Source of the DNA: CBFGRV01 sp965651265
GTDB taxonomy: Bacteria > Bacteroidota > Rhodothermia > Rhodothermales > VXPQ01
Length of the DNA stretch: 22,585 nt
Assembly: GCA_965651265.1 (NCBI GenBank)
Contig: CBFGRV010000049.1
Coordinates: 1 to 22,585 of the forward strand
Reading direction: 5' to 3'
How positions within the stretch are numbered: position 1 is the first letter of the stretch; the number at the start of each line of letters is the position of its first letter. A program made the translations under genes and the position numbers. Below, piece after piece: positions 14,937-21,534 of the stretch. A model generated the notes under the pieces. It was not told where the DNA came from, searched no databases, and saw only the letters and a program-made list of their open reading frames with translations.

Positions 14937-15695
14937 TTATCGTACTCGCTTCCCGTTGACGAGAAACTCCTCGGCCAGACCCTTCAGCGAGCCGTCGGGC
15001 TCGAGCACGGGCTCCGGGGAGAATTGCGTCGCATAGGCACGTCGATAATGGTCCGTCGTGTTGGCACTGGACCGGTGGAAGCACGTGCTCGAGAAGACGG
15101 CGATGGACCCGGCCGGTGCAATCACTGGAATGCCCGGATGGTCTCCGAAATAACCTACTCGGTCACCGGACTTCTCATCCACGACGTGCTCGATCCGGTC
15201 TTTCGTGCCCGCCTCCGAATACGGAAGCAAATACACGGTGCCGTTGTCCTCGTTCACATCGTCGAGAGGCAGCCACGCGTTCACGTACGGCTTGTGCGGC
15301 GCATCACAATAGCCGGAATCCTGATGCCACGAGAAGGACGATCCGGGGCCGCTCGTGCCCTTCACGACGAACTGTTCCCAGAAAAGCATGGCGTCGTCGC
15401 CGATGGTCGCACGGCAGATCTCCTCCATCAAGTCGCTGAAGATGAACCTGCCCAGTTCCGGATGATCCTTGTAGGCAAGAAATACGAAATACCGCTTGTT
15501 GCGCTTGCTCAGATTGATCTGGTCGACACCCAGGCGATCCATCTCCTCTTCTTGGTCGCGCACGAGGCGATCACAGAGATTCCGCAGCATCTCGAGATCC
15601 TCCTCCGGCACGACGCGCTCGAGGACGAAGAATCCGTCCTCCCGATACTGTCGCTTCTGCTCGTCCGTGATGTTTAAAACCGTCTGTGTGGCCAT
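14937..15695 (-). CDS. Phytanoyl-CoA dioxygenase (PhyH) family Fe(II)/2-oxoglutarate oxygenase
   Basis: The product is 252 aa, within the usual PhyH-family length. The iron triad is visible as H124-x-D126 (FSWHQDSGYC) and distal H207 (STCFHRSS), with R218/R219 twelve residues on (HYRRAYATQF) able to bind 2-oxoglutarate. The N-terminal EQKRQYREDGFFVLERVV stretch is typical of the family. These enzymes hydroxylate diverse small molecules, not only phytanoyl-CoA. Here the gene is first in a two-gene unit with the LacI regulator (10-bp gap) and lies 36 bp downstream of a LacI operator. It is therefore likely to act on the compound imported by the neighbouring transporters or a derivative; the substrate is unknown. 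A weak SD (GAGAGG) precedes ATG 15695. Confidence 0.92.
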   Translation of the reverse strand: MATQTVLNITDEQKRQYREDGFFVLERVVPEEDLEMLRNLCDRLVRDQEEEMDRLGVDQINLSKRNKRYFVFLAYKDHPELGRFIFSDLMEEICRATIGDDAMLFWEQFVVKGTSGPGSSFSWHQDSGYCDAPHKPYVNAWLPLDDVNEDNGTVYLLPYSEAGTKDRIEHVVDEKSGDRVGYFGDHPGIPVIAPAGSIAVFSSTCFHRSSANTTDHYRRAYATQFSPEPVLEPDGSLKGLAEEFLVNGKRVR

Positions 15696-15730
15696 GCTTT
15701 GAACCTCTCAGGCTTAAACTGCTCACCAAC

Positions 15731-15748
15731 TGCGCAAACGTTTGTGCA
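15731..15748. promoter_or_regulatory. LacI-family operator upstream of the oxygenase-repressor pair
   Basis: An 18-bp imperfect palindrome TGCGCAAACGTTTGTGCA, with one mismatched symmetric pair, contains the perfect core CAAACGTTTG. It matches the site at 13839-13850 over the core and one flank. It lies 36-53 bp upstream of the oxygenase start codon, a normal place for repression. A further half-site GCGCAAA occurs at 15753-15759. Confidence 0.82.
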
Positions 15749-15758
15749 GCCTGCGCAA

Positions 15759-15807
15759 AAGAATAGCGTTTTCCCGGGACGGAAGCAAGCGGGAAAACGC
15801 TACTCTT
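15759..15807 (-). terminator. Long inverted repeat, possible leftward terminator or extra operator
   Basis: Arms 15759-15776 and 15790-15807 pair over 18 bp with one mismatch, including a perfect 13-bp block (TAGCGTTTTCCCG with its complement), around a 13-nt loop. On the minus strand the hairpin runs into TTCTTTTG, a weak U-tract, so it could terminate transcription from the small gene that ends at 15983. It also lies directly upstream of the LacI operator and the oxygenase start, so an operator or 5'-leader role is an alternative. The distance of about 175 bp from the small gene's stop is long for its terminator. Confidence 0.5.
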
Positions 15808-15828
15808 GATTCAAGCGCCTGCCCGGTC

Positions 15829-15855
15829 GGCGGGGACGGCGGGGACGGCGGGCAG
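15829..15855. repeat. GC-rich 9-bp microrepeat
   Basis: Two exact GGCGGGGAC units and a third diverged one (GGCGGGCAG) lie in the 287-bp gap between the oxygenase start (15695) and the 3' end of the small gene (15983). The rest of 15808-15982 shows no gene. The clustered G-runs could allow a weak two-layer G-quadruplex on the plus strand, but this is not strong. Confidence 0.6.
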
Positions 15856-15982
15856 TGTACGCCTTACGCGCGGGCTCCTGCACGAGGACGGTCGCCGGCA
15901 CCGCTAGTCGAAAACGCTTCGCGCGTCAGCGGAGGCCGATCGACAGGCCAGGATCAGGTACGGAGTGCAGGCGCCCCGCCGC

Positions 15983-16177
15983 TCACTTCTTCTTCAGTAC
16001 GGGAAGCCCGTTGCTCGTCTCTGCAACCTTGTAGCCCGCCGGGACCTCGTTCAGCGTGCCGTTCTTCTCCTCCTTGGCAAAGAAGTAGATCGTCTGCGTC
16101 CGACCGTTCTTCAGGGTCGTCTGCTTCGAATGGAGGTAGTACGTATTACCCTTCGAATTGGTGTAGGAATAGGCCAT
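15983..16177 (-). CDS. Small conserved-type 64-aa protein of unknown function
   Basis: The ATG at 16177 gives a basic 64-residue protein beginning MAYSYTNSKGNTYYLHSK and ending GLPVLKKK. From memory it resembles a small hypothetical family found in many bacteria, recognisable by an N-terminal SKGxTYYLH, a central NGRxQxIYFFAKE and a C-terminal VPAGYKV...GLPVLKKK; no function is known to me. The frame is open to 16684, but that extension overlaps the pcm-type gene on the other strand and carries no recognisable sequence, so the short version is preferred. A possible promoter is TTGTGA (16269-16274) and TAAATT (16246-16251) on the minus strand, spacer 17, moderate match. There are no signal peptide or transmembrane segments. 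Confidence 0.78.
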   Translation of the reverse strand: MAYSYTNSKGNTYYLHSKQTTLKNGRTQTIYFFAKEEKNGTLNEVPAGYKVAETSNGLPVLKKK

Positions 16178-16245
16178 GGTGTGATTGGATGTTGTGGATG
16201 CTGATGTTATGTGGACCGCGGGCGCACCCGCCGGTACCGAAAACG

Positions 16246-16274
16246 AATTTACTCGGGGACCGTGCCGTTCACAA
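16246..16274 (-). promoter_or_regulatory. Candidate sigma-70-type promoter of the small gene
   Basis: On the minus strand TTGTGA (16269-16274) and TAAATT (16246-16251) are 17 bp apart, each matching four of six consensus positions. The predicted leader to ATG 16177 would be about 60 nt. It overlaps the divergent promoter at 16268-16297. Confidence 0.4.
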
Positions 16275-16297
16275 GGGGCGCCTCTCGAGAGTATAAA
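16268..16297 (+). promoter_or_regulatory. Candidate sigma-70-type promoter of the pcm-type operon
   Basis: TTCACA (16268-16273) and TATAAA (16292-16297), each five of six to consensus, are separated by 18 bp. Transcription would begin near 16304, about 16 nt before the ATG at 16320, which supports that start or the later one at 16419. Confidence 0.65.
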
Positions 16298-16319
16298 CGA
16301 TTCTGCTACGAAGCCCCAA

Positions 16320-17219
16320 ATGAAGATCCGGTTTTTTTCTCGAGGAAGCCCCTTTTTGAACAGCCTCGACGGGGAGGCGTACCCTTTCGTCCGGCGGCTA
16401 TCGTCTTTAGTAAGGCCGATGTTTCTGCTCCTCTTGATACTCGTGATTACCAACGACGTGGCCCGGACGTCGCCGCGCCTCGCCGTCGCTGTCTCGATCG
16501 AGGCGCCTCTGACGCCCGGAAAAGCGCCTGTTGCAGGCGTCGATCGTCCGAGGTTATCCGTCCTCCTCTCAGCACCCGACACACTCGACCCGTATGAGGA
16601 GGCGCGCCATCGCATGGTGCAGCGGCAGATTGCAGCCCGCGGCATCGAAGACCCCGCCGTATTGAATGCCATGCGCACGGTCAAGCGTCATGAGTTCGTT
16701 CCGGCCGACCAATTAAAATTTGCCTACGAGGATCGACCGCTTCCCATCGGGTACGGCCAGACCATCTCGCAGCCCTACATCGTGGCATACATGACCGAGC
16801 TCGTCAGGCCCGATTCGACGCATCGCGTCCTCGAGGTCGGCACGGGCTCCGGATACCAGGCCGCCGTGCTGGCGGAGATCGTCGACCACGTCTACACGAT
16901 CGAAATCATCCCGGAGCTAGCCTCCACCGCGCGCGATCGCCTCGCCGCCCTGGGCTACGACAACGTCTCGGTGCGCCAGGCCGACGGCTACTTCGGGTGG
17001 GAAGACGAGGCACCCTTCGATGCCATCGTCGTGACGGCCGCATCGGAGCATATCCCGCCTCCGCTCATCCAGCAGCTGCGCGACGGCGGCCGCATGATCA
17101 TCCCGGTGGGCACGCCGTTCCGCACTCAGACATTGATGCTGGTCACGAAAGAAGGCGACGAAATTCAGACCCGTAGCCTTGTCCCCGTCCGGTTCGTACC
17201 CTTTCTGGGTGATCGTTGA
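16320..17219 (+). CDS. pcm: Protein-L-isoaspartate O-methyltransferase with N-terminal membrane or signal segment
   Basis: From ATG 16320 the product is 299 aa. Residues ~92-299 are a complete PCMT domain: RHRMVQRQIAARGIEDPAVLNAM, HEFVP, PLPIGYGQTISQPYIVAYM, the SAM-binding motif LEVGTGSGYQAAVLAE (171-186), DAIVVTAAS (234-241) and DGGRMIIPVG. It uses S-adenosylmethionine to methylate isoaspartyl residues in damaged proteins. Normal Pcm is cytosolic and about 210 aa. Here about 90 extra residues precede it, with basic residues then a hydrophobic stretch (PMFLLLLILVITNDVA, 33-48), so an exported or membrane-anchored form is likely. ATG 16419 is an alternative start that keeps the hydrophobic stretch but loses the basic n-region. 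The membrane-protein gene starts 6 bp after its stop. Confidence 0.93.
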   Translation: MKIRFFSRGSPFLNSLDGEAYPFVRRLSSLVRPMFLLLLILVITNDVARTSPRLAVAVSIEAPLTPGKAPVAGVDRPRLSVLLSAPDTLDPYEEARHRMVQRQIAARGIEDPAVLNAMRTVKRHEFVPADQLKFAYEDRPLPIGYGQTISQPYIVAYMTELVRPDSTHRVLEVGTGSGYQAAVLAEIVDHVYTIEIIPELASTARDRLAALGYDNVSVRQADGYFGWEDEAPFDAIVVTAASEHIPPPLIQQLRDGGRMIIPVGTPFRTQTLMLVTKEGDEIQTRSLVPVRFVPFLGDR

Positions 17220-17225
17220 GCCGAT

Positions 17226-19589
17226 ATGCGTCGAGTACCCTTCTCTCTCGGGCTCATTTCCGCCGTCTTGATCGGAGCCCAGCTCGTCTTGATGCAGCTC
17301 CTGTCGATCGCCCAGTGGCACCATTTCGCCTTCATGGTGATCTCGGTCGCCCTCCTCGGGTTCGGGGCCAGCGGAACGGCCATCTCCCTCGCCCGCCCCT
17401 GGTTCATGCATTGGTTCGATCTGGTCGTTCCCGGAGCGATGATGGCCTGCGGAGCCGCACTGCCGGCCGCAACGGCCCTCGTCCTGTCCGACGCCGCGCG
17501 CTTTGATTCGTACCTCTTGCTGGTCGACTTCACGCAGTTCGGGTCACTGGTCCTCACTTACTTCCTCCTCTTCGTTCCGTTCTTCCTTGGAGCTCTGGCC
17601 ATCGGTCTCATCCTGGTGCAGTTCGCGAAGGAGGCCGGCCGCTACTATTTCGCCAATATGCTGGGTTCCGGACTCGGTGCGCTCGGCGTTCTCGCCCTGA
17701 TGTGGATGGTGATGCCCAACCGCCTTCCGGCACTCCTCGGCCTGGCCGCTGTGGCAGCCGGTATGGCCGCCATTCCGCTTCGCTATCGCAACTGGCTCGG
17801 CCCACCCGCTCTCCTGGCACTGGCGATCTGTGCGCTGTTCCTGTTCCGGCCGCCTGGCATCGAACGATCCCCCTACAAAGACCTGAGCAAGGCCCTCGAT
17901 CTTCCAGGAGCCAACATCGAGCATCGCGAAAGTAGCCCGTATGGGCTCGTCGAGGTCGTCACCGCCCCATCGTTGCGCTATGCCCCGGGACTCAGCCTCA
18001 CCTACACGGGCGAGGTCGCCGTTCGGAAAGCCGTCTTTAACAACGGCAATTGGTTCGGCGCCGTAAGCACCTGGATGACGTCGGACTCGACGTCCATCCT
18101 CGACTACTCCACAATGGCCCTGCCGTACGCGCTGGGCACCAACCGACGCGTGGCCACGCTGGCCTCCGGAACGCTCTCCGCGGCCGCCCATGCGCGGGCT
18201 CGCGGCGCAAAGGAGATCGATGTCGTCGAGCCGCACTCCACGGTCGTTTCCCTGCTCCGAAATCGGCTCGCCGGCGACGTCGACTCACTCCTCCAACAAG
18301 ACGACGTCCGCCTTCATGTCGTTGAGCCTCGAGCCTTTCTGAGTCGCACATCGGGAAGGTACGATCTCATCACCCTTCCTGAAATCGGCAGCTTCGGCGG
18401 TTCGGTCGGCCTCTTCGCCCTGCAAGAGCAGTACACCCTCACGGTCGAATCCTTTCGTGAGATGTGGCGGCGCCTCGATCCGGGCGGAGCCATCTCCCTG
18501 ACCGTATGGATGGATTACCCCTATCGAAACCCGGTCCGGGCCGTCTCTACCCTGTCGGCGGCTCTGCGGCAAGAAGGCGCGGAGCCGGCCCTCCATCTGG
18601 CTGCCGTCCGCGGGTGGGGCACGATGACGCTCGTTGCGGCGCGGTCGCCGATCGGGCCCGCGGATGTAGACTCGGTCCGCACGTTCGCGGAACGGCTCTC
18701 CTTCGATCCGGTCCTGCTTCCGGGCATCCGACCCGACGAGCGCATGCGGTTCAACCTGCTGCAGGATACCACCTTCTTCCGCCTCATTGACGCGGCCGTA
18801 GCCGGGGCACCCCTCGACGACTACGCCTTCGACGTTTCGCCGGCCACGGACAATCGCCCCTATTTCTCCCAGTTCCTCAAATGGGCATCCATCCCTCGAT
18901 TGCTGGATGACTTCGGGCCCGCCGGCTTCCCGTTTCTGGAGCTCGGTACCCTCATCGCCGCGGCCACGCTCGTGCAGATTTCCATCGCCGCTCTGATCCT
19001 GATCCTGCTGCCCCTAAGGGTCCTGGGCCGAGGCAGTCGCGGCAAGACCTGGACGGTCCTCTACTTCGCCGGGATAGGAATCGGCTTTATGTTCATCGAG
19101 ATGATCCTCATCCAGCAGTTCACCCTGTATTTCGGCCATCCGATCTACGCGGCAGCCGCCGTGATCGGATCCGTTCTGATTTTTTCGGGCATTGGGAGCC
19201 GCCTCTCCGAGTACCTCCAGCTTCGCCGGCGGGCGCTGGTACTCGTGACGGGGACGGTGAGTGCTCTCATACTCCTGTACGCCTTTGCGCTCATGCCGGT
19301 ATTGCGCGGTACGATGGGCCTGCCCGTCGCAGGAAAGGTGCTCATGGCGTTGATGCTCATCGGCATCCCGGCCACGCTGATGGGTGCGCCGTTTCCAATG
19401 GGCCTTCGTCACCTCAACCGTCACCGGCCTTCGCACGTACCCTGGGCATGGGCCGTCAACAACTGCCTTTCCGTGATGAGCGCTGCCCTCGCTGCACTGC
19501 TGGCCGTGAAGTCGGGCTTCGTCTTCGTGATGGTCGTCGCTTCCGCCAGTTATGCGATCGTCGCATTTACCAGCAGCCTACGGGTTTGA
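17226..19589 (+). CDS. Polytopic membrane protein with spermidine-synthase-like central domain
   Basis: This 787-aa protein has about seven transmembrane helices at the N-terminus (7-207), a soluble central domain (~215-565) and about six or seven helices at the C-terminus (572-783). GRYYFANMLGSGLGAL (139-154) and APFPMGLRHL (721-730) are typical of membrane-embedded spermidine-synthase-like proteins. The central domain keeps the fold landmarks IDVVEPHSTVV (331-341) and TDNRPYF (541-547). The SAM-binding glycine loop is replaced by VATLASGTLSAAA, and the catalytic aspartate region reads LPEIGSFGG, so aminopropyl transfer is doubtful. It lies 6 bp after the exported-type pcm gene, suggesting a joint envelope function; that is inference. 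Its true activity is unknown. Confidence 0.8.
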   Translation: MRRVPFSLGLISAVLIGAQLVLMQLLSIAQWHHFAFMVISVALLGFGASGTAISLARPWFMHWFDLVVPGAMMACGAALPAATALVLSDAARFDSYLLLVDFTQFGSLVLTYFLLFVPFFLGALAIGLILVQFAKEAGRYYFANMLGSGLGALGVLALMWMVMPNRLPALLGLAAVAAGMAAIPLRYRNWLGPPALLALAICALFLFRPPGIERSPYKDLSKALDLPGANIEHRESSPYGLVEVVTAPSLRYAPGLSLTYTGEVAVRKAVFNNGNWFGAVSTWMTSDSTSILDYSTMALPYALGTNRRVATLASGTLSAAAHARARGAKEIDVVEPHSTVVSLLRNRLAGDVDSLLQQDDVRLHVVEPRAFLSRTSGRYDLITLPEIGSFGGSVGLFALQEQYTLTVESFREMWRRLDPGGAISLTVWMDYPYRNPVRAVSTLSAALRQEGAEPALHLAAVRGWGTMTLVAARSPIGPADVDSVRTFAERLSFDPVLLPGIRPDERMRFNLLQDTTFFRLIDAAVAGAPLDDYAFDVSPATDNRPYFSQFLKWASIPRLLDDFGPAGFPFLELGTLIAAATLVQISIAALILILLPLRVLGRGSRGKTWTVLYFAGIGIGFMFIEMILIQQFTLYFGHPIYAAAAVIGSVLIFSGIGSRLSEYLQLRRRALVLVTGTVSALILLYAFALMPVLRGTMGLPVAGKVLMALMLIGIPATLMGAPFPMGLRHLNRHRPSHVPWAWAVNNCLSVMSAALAALLAVKSGFVFVMVVASASYAIVAFTSSLRV

Positions 19590-19691
19590 CCGAATCCAGC
19601 TAACATCGGTCACAGGTCCGTTACAACTGGATGAGGACACGAGGAGGGCGAGCAGGGTACGACTGCTCAGGCCCATTTCCGTGAGAACCCC

Positions 19692-20369
19692 ATGCTCGGA
19701 CGCACATTGTTCGAAGACCGTCGCGATGCAGGCAGGCAGCTGGCTGCACGCCTCGAGCACTATCGTGGAGAGGAAGTCACGATCGTCGGACTTCCGAGGG
19801 GAGGGGTCGAGGTGGCCTTCGAAGTCTCCAGGTCACTTGGTGCTCCGCTCGATGTCATCGTGGCCGGCAAGGTGGGCGCCCCGATGCAACCTGAGCTCGC
19901 GATCGGCGCCGTCGCGCCGCCCGGCATTCTCCTGCTGGATGAAGACCTGATCGACCAACTCGGCCTAACGGACGATGAGGTCGAGCTGGCCGTCTCCAGG
20001 ACGCGCAAAGAGGTGGAACGCCGCATTCGTGAGTACCGCGGCGGCGAGGAATTGCCCAACCTCCGGGGCCGTACCTGCATCCTCGTTGACGATGGTCTTG
20101 CAACGGGTGCGACCACCCGGGCCGCGATCGAGGCGGCCCGCCTCGCCGGCGCCGAGAAAGTCGTCGTGGCCGTGCCCGTATGCGCTCCTGGCGCGGCCGA
20201 GGAAATCGCGCAGCTGGTGGACGAGCTCGTCTGTCTGGCCGTGCCCGACCGGCTCGTCGCCATCGGCACATGGTACCGGCACTTTGACCAGACGAGCGAT
20301 GCTCAGGTCATCGAGATGCTCGAGGAGGCCCGCGACGAGGTTTCGCCGGAGGATTTTTCCGAGCTTTGA
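19692..20369 (+). CDS. Phosphoribosyltransferase-family protein
   Basis: This 225-aa type-I PRTase-fold protein has the PRPP-binding loop ILVDDGLATGATTRAA (130-145). Other conserved blocks of the 'predicted phosphoribosyltransferase' group (COG1926-like) are also present: IVGLPRGGVEVA (31-42), DVIVAGKVGAPMQPELAIGAVA (54-75) and a C-terminal WYRHFDQTSD. Family members are often found beside hydrolases or stress genes, and their substrate is not established. It starts 102 bp after the membrane protein, and its stop TGA overlaps a possible TTG start and lies 2 bp from the ATG of the MBL hydrolase, so those two are probably translationally coupled. No good SD precedes ATG 19692. Confidence 0.9.
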   Translation: MLGRTLFEDRRDAGRQLAARLEHYRGEEVTIVGLPRGGVEVAFEVSRSLGAPLDVIVAGKVGAPMQPELAIGAVAPPGILLLDEDLIDQLGLTDDEVELAVSRTRKEVERRIREYRGGEELPNLRGRTCILVDDGLATGATTRAAIEAARLAGAEKVVVAVPVCAPGAAEEIAQLVDELVCLAVPDRLVAIGTWYRHFDQTSDAQVIEMLEEARDEVSPEDFSEL

Positions 20370-20371
20370 GG

Positions 20372-21094
20372 ATGAAGCTCACCTTCCTCGGTACCCGCGG
20401 CTACATCGAGGAGCGCAGCGAGCGCCACTTTCGACACAGCTCTCTCCTGGTCAGCTACCGCAGGCGCCGCATCATGGTCGATGCCGGTGAGGACTGGCTC
20501 GGGCACGTCGAAGCCGTAGATCCGCACGCCATCGTCATCACCCACGCGCATCCCGATCATGCGTGGGGCCTCAAAGAGGGTGCGCCTTGTCCGGTCTGGG
20601 CTCCGGAGATCACGTGGAATGAGATGGGGACGTACCCCATCGCCGAGCGCCACGTCCTCGACCATCGCGTGCCCGTGGATATCGGAGGCATCAGATTCGA
20701 GGCTTTCCCGGTGGAGCACTCCACGGTAGCGCCCGCGGTCGGTTTTCGCATCACGGCGGGCCGGGCGGTGATCTTCTACTCGCCCGATGTCGTCTACATC
20801 CACGACCGCGCCGAGGCCCTGCGCGGCGCCCGGCTCTACGTGGGCGACGGCGCCTCGGTGACGCGCTCCCTCGTACGCCGCCAGGGTGATGCGCTGGTGG
20901 GCCACGCCCCCATCCAGACCCAGCTCACCTGGTGCCAGAAGGAGTCCGTGCCCCGCGCCGTGTTCACGCACTGCGGCTCAGGCATCGTTGCGGGCGACGA
21001 AGAGGCGGCGATGCGAAAAGTGGAAGAGCTTGGCCGCGAGCGCGGCGTCGAAGCGATACTCGCTTTCGATGGGATGGAGTTGACACTGCGCTGA
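20372..21094 (+). CDS. Metallo-beta-lactamase-fold hydrolase (RNase Z / phosphodiesterase-like)
   Basis: The product is 240 aa from ATG 20372; an in-frame TTG at 20366, overlapping the previous stop as TTGA, is an alternative start. The metal-binding motif is THAHPDH (H58, H60, D62, H63), with further candidate ligands H116 (FPVEHSTV), D139 or D159 (YSPDV, VGDGAS) and H200 (FTHCGSG). KLTFLGTRGYIEE at the N-terminus is characteristic of the RNase Z/PhnP-like branch. It is likely a dinuclear metal hydrolase of phosphodiesters or similar esters in the cytoplasm. Its coupling to the PRTase gene suggests phosphoribosyl or cyclic nucleotide-like substrates, but that is inference. Confidence 0.9.
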   Translation: MKLTFLGTRGYIEERSERHFRHSSLLVSYRRRRIMVDAGEDWLGHVEAVDPHAIVITHAHPDHAWGLKEGAPCPVWAPEITWNEMGTYPIAERHVLDHRVPVDIGGIRFEAFPVEHSTVAPAVGFRITAGRAVIFYSPDVVYIHDRAEALRGARLYVGDGASVTRSLVRRQGDALVGHAPIQTQLTWCQKESVPRAVFTHCGSGIVAGDEEAAMRKVEELGRERGVEAILAFDGMELTLR

Positions 21095-21104
21095 GGCGCC
21101 CGCA

Positions 21105-21509
21105 TCACGGGGCGCCGTCGGCGATCCACTCACGCACGATGCCGATCAGCTCGGAATCGAGGGGTGACTGGTTCAGCGGCATACGCCCTCCGACCAACCG
21201 CGAATCGGTGCCTTCCAGTTTGATAACGAGATAGCTGTCGTCAGGATTGCCGGGGTTGACCCGCTGGAGGTCCGGCCGCTCCACGCTGGCGACCCCCACC
21301 AGGCTCTGCCGCGCGTTACCCGCCGTGAGATCCAATCCAAGCTGGGGGTTGGGACCGGCATGGCATCCCGACAGCGCGCAGCTGCGATCGAAAACTTCGG
21401 CCTGGATGCTCTCAAGCGTCGGCTCGAGACCGCCCGGCTCCAACGGATCCGCGTGTTCGCAGCCCCCCACGAGCATGAGTATCCCTGTCAGCAGAATTAT
21501 TCGTCGCAT
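21105..21509 (-). CDS. Small lipoprotein with cytochrome-c-like module and CX4CH motif
   Basis: The product is 134 aa. The lipobox LVGGC puts the lipidated cysteine at residue 17. The mature part has DRSCALSGCHAG, where C44, C49 and H50 form a CX4CH motif instead of the usual CXXCH. It continues with PQLGLDLTAG, SLVGV, VNPGNPDDSYLVIKLEG, GRMPL (M110 a possible axial ligand) and a final helix IVREWIADGAP. This layout resembles the single-haem modules often fused to beta-barrels or PKD/lamin-type domains in planctomycete- and FCB-type proteins. Whether haem is attached cannot be decided here. The module is paralogous to residues at the start of the next gene upstream, 25 bp away, so the pair probably forms an operon. 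Confidence 0.8.
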   Translation of the reverse strand: MRRIILLTGILMLVGGCEHADPLEPGGLEPTLESIQAEVFDRSCALSGCHAGPNPQLGLDLTAGNARQSLVGVASVERPDLQRVNPGNPDDSYLVIKLEGTDSRLVGGRMPLNQSPLDSELIGIVREWIADGAP

Positions 21510-21534
21510 AGCTCAAGTTCTAAGCTCTTCGCGT

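Noticed and set aside
13655..14959. 434-aa plus-strand open frame
   Set aside because: Antisense to the lacI-type gene and running across the operator region; no motif.
15829..15855. Functional G-quadruplex
   Set aside because: Only short G-runs alternate; a stable four-run arrangement of three or more G is not present.
16178..16684. N-terminal extension of the 64-aa protein
   Set aside because: It overlaps the pcm gene on the opposite strand and its promoter; the composition is shadow-like, whereas the 64-aa part begins with a characteristic sequence.
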